Below are positions 7,936 to 10,316 of a DNA stretch of 10,316 bases, in pieces. Position numbers and translations under genes: made by a program. The stretch spans positions 1 through 10,316 of the forward strand of contig SFCP01000060.1 in assembly GCA_004558535.1 (NCBI GenBank). Direction: 5' to 3'. The notes under the pieces are model-generated. The model saw only the letters and a program-made list of their open reading frames with translations. It had not been told where the DNA came from and made no database searches. The stretch comes from Bacteroidales bacterium (GTDB taxonomy: Bacteria; Bacteroidota; Bacteroidia; Bacteroidales; Bacteroidaceae). Position 1 is the first letter of the stretch. The number at the start of each line of letters is the position of its first letter.

Positions 7936-10044
7936 CTATAGTATGATGTTGATGAATCTGGTGAAATATTCCTTCCCCCCGTCCGGCGTTGTCAGAACGG
8001 CCTGGACATAATGCTCGCCCTTGCCCAGTCTGGTGTAGCTGTCGCTCTTCGCTCCGTCGATGGTCCATTGGATGTCGCTCACCTCGCCGCAGTCCACAAG
8101 CATCATGAGGAAGGTGTCCCCGGATGTCGGCTTGGCATTGGAAAGCCCTATTCTCGGGAAACCGCTACCTGTTTTTTTTGTCTCCAGGGTCAAAGTCATT
8201 TTTGTGTTTTTGTTGCCGGTGATCGTGATATCGTAGTCCTGGCCATCTTTAAGAAGAGGAATGTGCGCCTCCGTGGAGTTCAGCCCTGTGAGGCTGCCGG
8301 CGGCCTCCGCGCTCCCCGGGGTTCTCCAGACCACTGACCACGATGAGGAGACATCATCTTTCCAACTGAGCAGAATGTCGTGCTGGAAGGCGGTGGATTT
8401 GATTTCGCTGATGTCGCCGCCTCGTTCGCTCACGGACAGTTCCACGGAGCCTTCCGCCGCATTCAGCCTTATAGACGGCAGTTCCACCATCGTTTTCTTG
8501 CCGCTCGCCGCCAGAAAGCCGGATTCCGTGCCGGTGTAGATGGCTGTCACTTTCCTGCCGCCCGGGAAGAAGCAATGGGTCGGCAGGTACACAGGGGCGT
8601 AATCGCCTTTGGAACTCGGGTCGGAGTACATGATCCTGTAGCGCTCGTTCCCTTTTGCGATGTTCACAGTGTTTCCGAGCCAGCTGTTGCTCTCGTTTAT
8701 TACATGATAGACAAGAAGCCCCCAGTCGGAACCGCGTCCGTAGTAGTCAAGATACTCTTTCTTGTCCCATACGGTCTTTCCTGCCCCGCGGCATTCCAGC
8801 AGGAAGTAGTCACCCTCTGTCTCCGTCTTGACGAGGTAGCCTTTGCCTTCGGTGACCGCCGGCAATGTGTAGTTGCCGGAAGTCTCCAGCACCTCAGGCT
8901 CCGCCCATCCCATCATCCATCTTTCGAGTATGCTCAGAGCTGGCGGGGTGCGGCTTTCGTTGTTGTAGGTTCCGTATGCCATCTGAGAGAAGTTGCCGGG
9001 GACTTCGCATTTGGTATCGTTGCCGCCGATGGTGTCGTAGAAGTCCGGCCACCCAAGAATGTGTCCGAATTCATGGCAGAAAGAGCCTATCGCGGCGAGA
9101 ATGTTCACCCCTGTCGAGGCCGGTTCAAGCTCCGAACTACAGGCATAGCCTTGGATGGTGACACCGTCGAGGGACAGTCCGCTCAGCGGGCCTCTGTGAG
9201 GCCAGATCCCTTCGGGGTCGCCGTCGCTATTTGCTCCTCCCGAATAGTAGACGAAAATGTCGCGCGCCCTGCCGTTCTCGGCGAATTGGCTGAAATCCAC
9301 GTCGTTGTCGGCTAGTCTGGCGACCTCGGAGACCATGTCCTGCGGTCTGTCCTTGTACCATGACCTTTTCTTTGAGAGTCTGTACGGCCCCGCTACGGTG
9401 AACTCAGGCTTGAACTTTCCGTTGGAGTTGTCGGAATAGTACTTCCCGACACTTCCCGTAGCTCCGCCCTTTGTGTAGTTCTCCGAGTTCAGCAGATCGT
9501 TGAACGCCGCGGCGTTTCCCAGAGTGAACGGCCGATCCGGAAATTCGGCGAGAAGCACCAGTATCTTCTTGTCACCGACCGGCTTCCATGATGTGCCCCC
9601 CAGACACGGCGGCGCACCGTCAAGCCCGGATCCGGAGCGGGTGGGGATTGAATATGTCCACGTCCCAAGGCGCTTCTGCCACTCGTCCTGTTCTCTGGGC
9701 AGGAGTCCCTTCCGCAGCGAGGATCCAAGGATCCGGCGCTCTGAGTCAGTCAGTCTCGCTACGGGTTTCGCCTTGACACCAGTCGGTGCCAGCCTCCCTT
9801 TCTCGTCCAGTCTGGCGAAAGCCCAGTCACCGTCGGCGTCAGCCGCCAGAGAGTATCCTTCCTCGGAGGTGACATAGTGGTGGAACTCGTCGCCATGGAC
9901 GCGGATCCTGATCGTGGTGCCGTCACTTTGCCTCACAGTGACGACCCCGGGTCTGGCCGGTCCGGCAAATGCGGAAGAGAATGCCAGCGGCATTCCCAAC
10001 AATAAAAGACAGAAAAACCGAATGATTAACTTTTTAAATGTCAT
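7936..10044 (-). CDS. M6-family secreted zinc metallopeptidase with C-terminal Ig-like domains
   Basis: This 702-residue peptidase has a signal peptidase I leader (basic start, hydrophobic core, cleavage probably after A-F-A at 27). A propeptide-like region with G-D-E-F-H-H-Y near 51-57 extends to about 155. The catalytic domain (about 158-380) carries HEFGHILGWPD at 324-334, which fits the M6 zinc signature HExxHxxGxxD: His324, His328 and Asp334 as ligands and Glu325 as the catalytic base. A Met-turn candidate is Met355 in S-Q-M-A-Y-G. The tail holds a fibronectin III-like domain (about 545-622) and a second beta-sandwich (about 627-702). M6 peptidases, such as immune inhibitor A, cleave extracellular proteins. 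It leads the operon and probably supplies peptides to the transporter encoded downstream (inference). There is no lipobox and no recognisable type IX sorting domain, so its final location is open. Confidence 0.93.
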   Translation of the reverse strand: MTFKKLIIRFFCLLLLGMPLAFSSAFAGPARPGVVTVRQSDGTTIRIRVHGDEFHHYVTSEEGYSLAADADGDWAFARLDEKGRLAPTGVKAKPVARLTDSERRILGSSLRKGLLPREQDEWQKRLGTWTYSIPTRSGSGLDGAPPCLGGTSWKPVGDKKILVLLAEFPDRPFTLGNAAAFNDLLNSENYTKGGATGSVGKYYSDNSNGKFKPEFTVAGPYRLSKKRSWYKDRPQDMVSEVARLADNDVDFSQFAENGRARDIFVYYSGGANSDGDPEGIWPHRGPLSGLSLDGVTIQGYACSSELEPASTGVNILAAIGSFCHEFGHILGWPDFYDTIGGNDTKCEVPGNFSQMAYGTYNNESRTPPALSILERWMMGWAEPEVLETSGNYTLPAVTEGKGYLVKTETEGDYFLLECRGAGKTVWDKKEYLDYYGRGSDWGLLVYHVINESNSWLGNTVNIAKGNERYRIMYSDPSSKGDYAPVYLPTHCFFPGGRKVTAIYTGTESGFLAASGKKTMVELPSIRLNAAEGSVELSVSERGGDISEIKSTAFQHDILLSWKDDVSSSWSVVWRTPGSAEAAGSLTGLNSTEAHIPLLKDGQDYDITITGNKNTKMTLTLETKKTGSGFPRIGLSNAKPTSGDTFLMMLVDCGEVSDIQWTIDGAKSDSYTRLGKGEHYVQAVLTTPDGGKEYFTRFINIIL

Positions 10045-10074
10045 GTCTTTAGCTTTATGTCATGTGATTGCGTC

Positions 10075-10105
10075 CAGGAAAAAAAACTCATAGAACAGTT
10101 TCCTG
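10075..10105. repeat. Inverted repeat in the leader upstream of the peptidase gene
   Basis: CAGGAAA at 10075-10081 and TTTCCTG at 10099-10105 form a perfect 7-bp inverted repeat with a 17-nt spacer. Within it, AAACT and AGTTT can form a shorter inner stem followed by T residues on the minus strand, where a run of eight T lies at 10086-10079. In a minus-strand transcript this would be a leader hairpin about 30 nt upstream of the peptidase ATG. It is AT-rich in its inner part and may be chance. Confidence 0.35.
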
Positions 10106-10135
10106 AAGAGTACCAAAAACCACCCACAATTTCAA
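10105..10135 (-). promoter_or_regulatory. Weak promoter candidate for the operon
   Basis: On the minus strand, TTG at 10135-10133 is followed after 20 bp by TACTCTTC at 10112-10105. The spacing fits the Bacteroides -33/-7 layout, but the -7 box matches TAnnTTTG at only about four of six fixed positions. No exact TAnnTTTG box was found in the leader. It is offered as the best of weak candidates. Confidence 0.22.
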
Positions 10136-10160
10136 TATTTTTTTACAAATAAACAACAGT

Positions 10161-10185
10161 TTTGATGAGAAATTATTCATCTAAA
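10161..10185. promoter_or_regulatory. Imperfect AT-rich dyad, possible operator
   Basis: The arms GATGA (10164-10168) and TCATC (10177-10181) are a perfect inverted repeat across 8 nt. The symmetry extends outward into TTT and AAA if one inserted base is allowed. It lies upstream of the weak promoter candidate, where an activator might bind. In AT-rich DNA such a dyad can arise by chance, and no regulator gene is present to pair with it. Confidence 0.2.
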
Positions 10186-10284
10186 GAATATTTTCGCGAC
10201 TGTGCCGGAGCACCTTCCCCTTCTCTGCCGCTTATCTTTTGTCCGCCTACTCAGGTACGTCATCTTGTGTTGGACAGTGACAAG

Positions 10285-10316
10285 AAAAAGCGACAAGGAA
10301 CTTTTTGATCCTTGTC
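10285..10316 (-). terminator. Probable terminator of the gene upstream of the operon
   Basis: GACAAGGA at 10292-10299 and TCCTTGTC at 10309-10316 form a perfect 8-bp stem with a 9-nt loop, reaching the window edge. On the minus strand the stem is followed by GC and five T (10289-10285), which fits an intrinsic terminator for a minus-strand gene just outside the window. The stem could be longer, since its far arm is cut by the edge. If correct, the operon must have its own promoter between here and 10045. Confidence 0.5.

Larger units (their letters stand above)
10045..10284. other. Intergenic leader of the operon
   Basis: This 240-nt stretch has no gene I can support. The part near the peptidase gene (about 10045-10200) is AT-rich and contains the promoter candidate, the hairpin and the dyad described separately. 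The outer part (about 10201-10260) is more GC-rich. It can be read on the minus strand as a short basic frame that is open to the window edge and stops at 10179-10177. Its composition (many Arg and Lys codons, no recognisable motif) and the terminator-like hairpin inside it argue against a real gene. Confidence 0.6.

Noticed and set aside
8380..9315. A 311-codon open frame on the plus strand antisense to the M6 peptidase
   Set aside because: It covers the catalytic region of the peptidase, including the zinc motif read on the other strand. It lacks recognisable motifs, and the peptidase reading is decisive.
10177..10314. A minus-strand frame open to the right edge, including a 28-codon basic peptide starting at 10263
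   Set aside because: The peptide is mostly Arg and Lys with no motif. Other frames are also open for short lengths there, and the region overlaps a probable terminator hairpin. It is too little to call a gene or the tail of one.

Overview
The window comes from a Bacteroidota genome, most likely a gut-type member of the Bacteroidales. The evidence is a SusC/RagA TonB-linked transporter next to its SusD/RagB lipoprotein, a run of signal-peptidase-II lipoproteins, and mostly weak ribosome binding sites. I cannot name the genus from this sequence alone. All six complete genes, plus one gene entering from the left edge, lie on the minus strand, so the biological order runs from right to left.

Layout in transcription order. 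Positions 10316-10045 are an AT-rich leader that begins with a probable terminator of an upstream gene and holds weak promoter and dyad candidates. Next come an M6-family secreted zinc metallopeptidase (10044-7936), a small lipoprotein of unknown function (7911-7477), a SusC/RagA outer-membrane transporter (7432-4241), its SusD/RagB partner (4227-2491), a Calx-beta-like lipoprotein (2473-1541) and a lipoprotein with two fibronectin III domains (1516 or 1537 to 122). A strong intrinsic terminator follows at 99-70. Just beyond it, a -7-like promoter element and the first nine codons of another exported protein (28-1) mark the next transcription unit. Gaps between the six genes are only 3 to 44 nt and hold no terminators, so they look like one operon.

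How the genes probably work together (inference). A SusCD-type pair is an outer-membrane TonB-driven importer with a surface lid. The two following lipoproteins sit where surface substrate-binding accessories usually lie. The only enzyme is a peptidase; there is no glycoside hydrolase, polysaccharide lyase, sulfatase or carbohydrate esterase. This suggests protein or peptide capture and uptake, in the sense of RagAB of Porphyromonas gingivalis, rather than glycan use. No sigma/anti-sigma pair, hybrid two-component system or SusR-like regulator is in the window, and the transporter has no N-terminal signalling (STN) domain, so the control gene must be elsewhere.

No mobile elements, CRISPR arrays, tRNA or rRNA genes were seen. 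The parts least explained are the 144-residue lipoprotein between peptidase and transporter, a cysteine at the pro/catalytic boundary of the peptidase, and a motif shared by the C-terminal regions of the two accessory lipoproteins.
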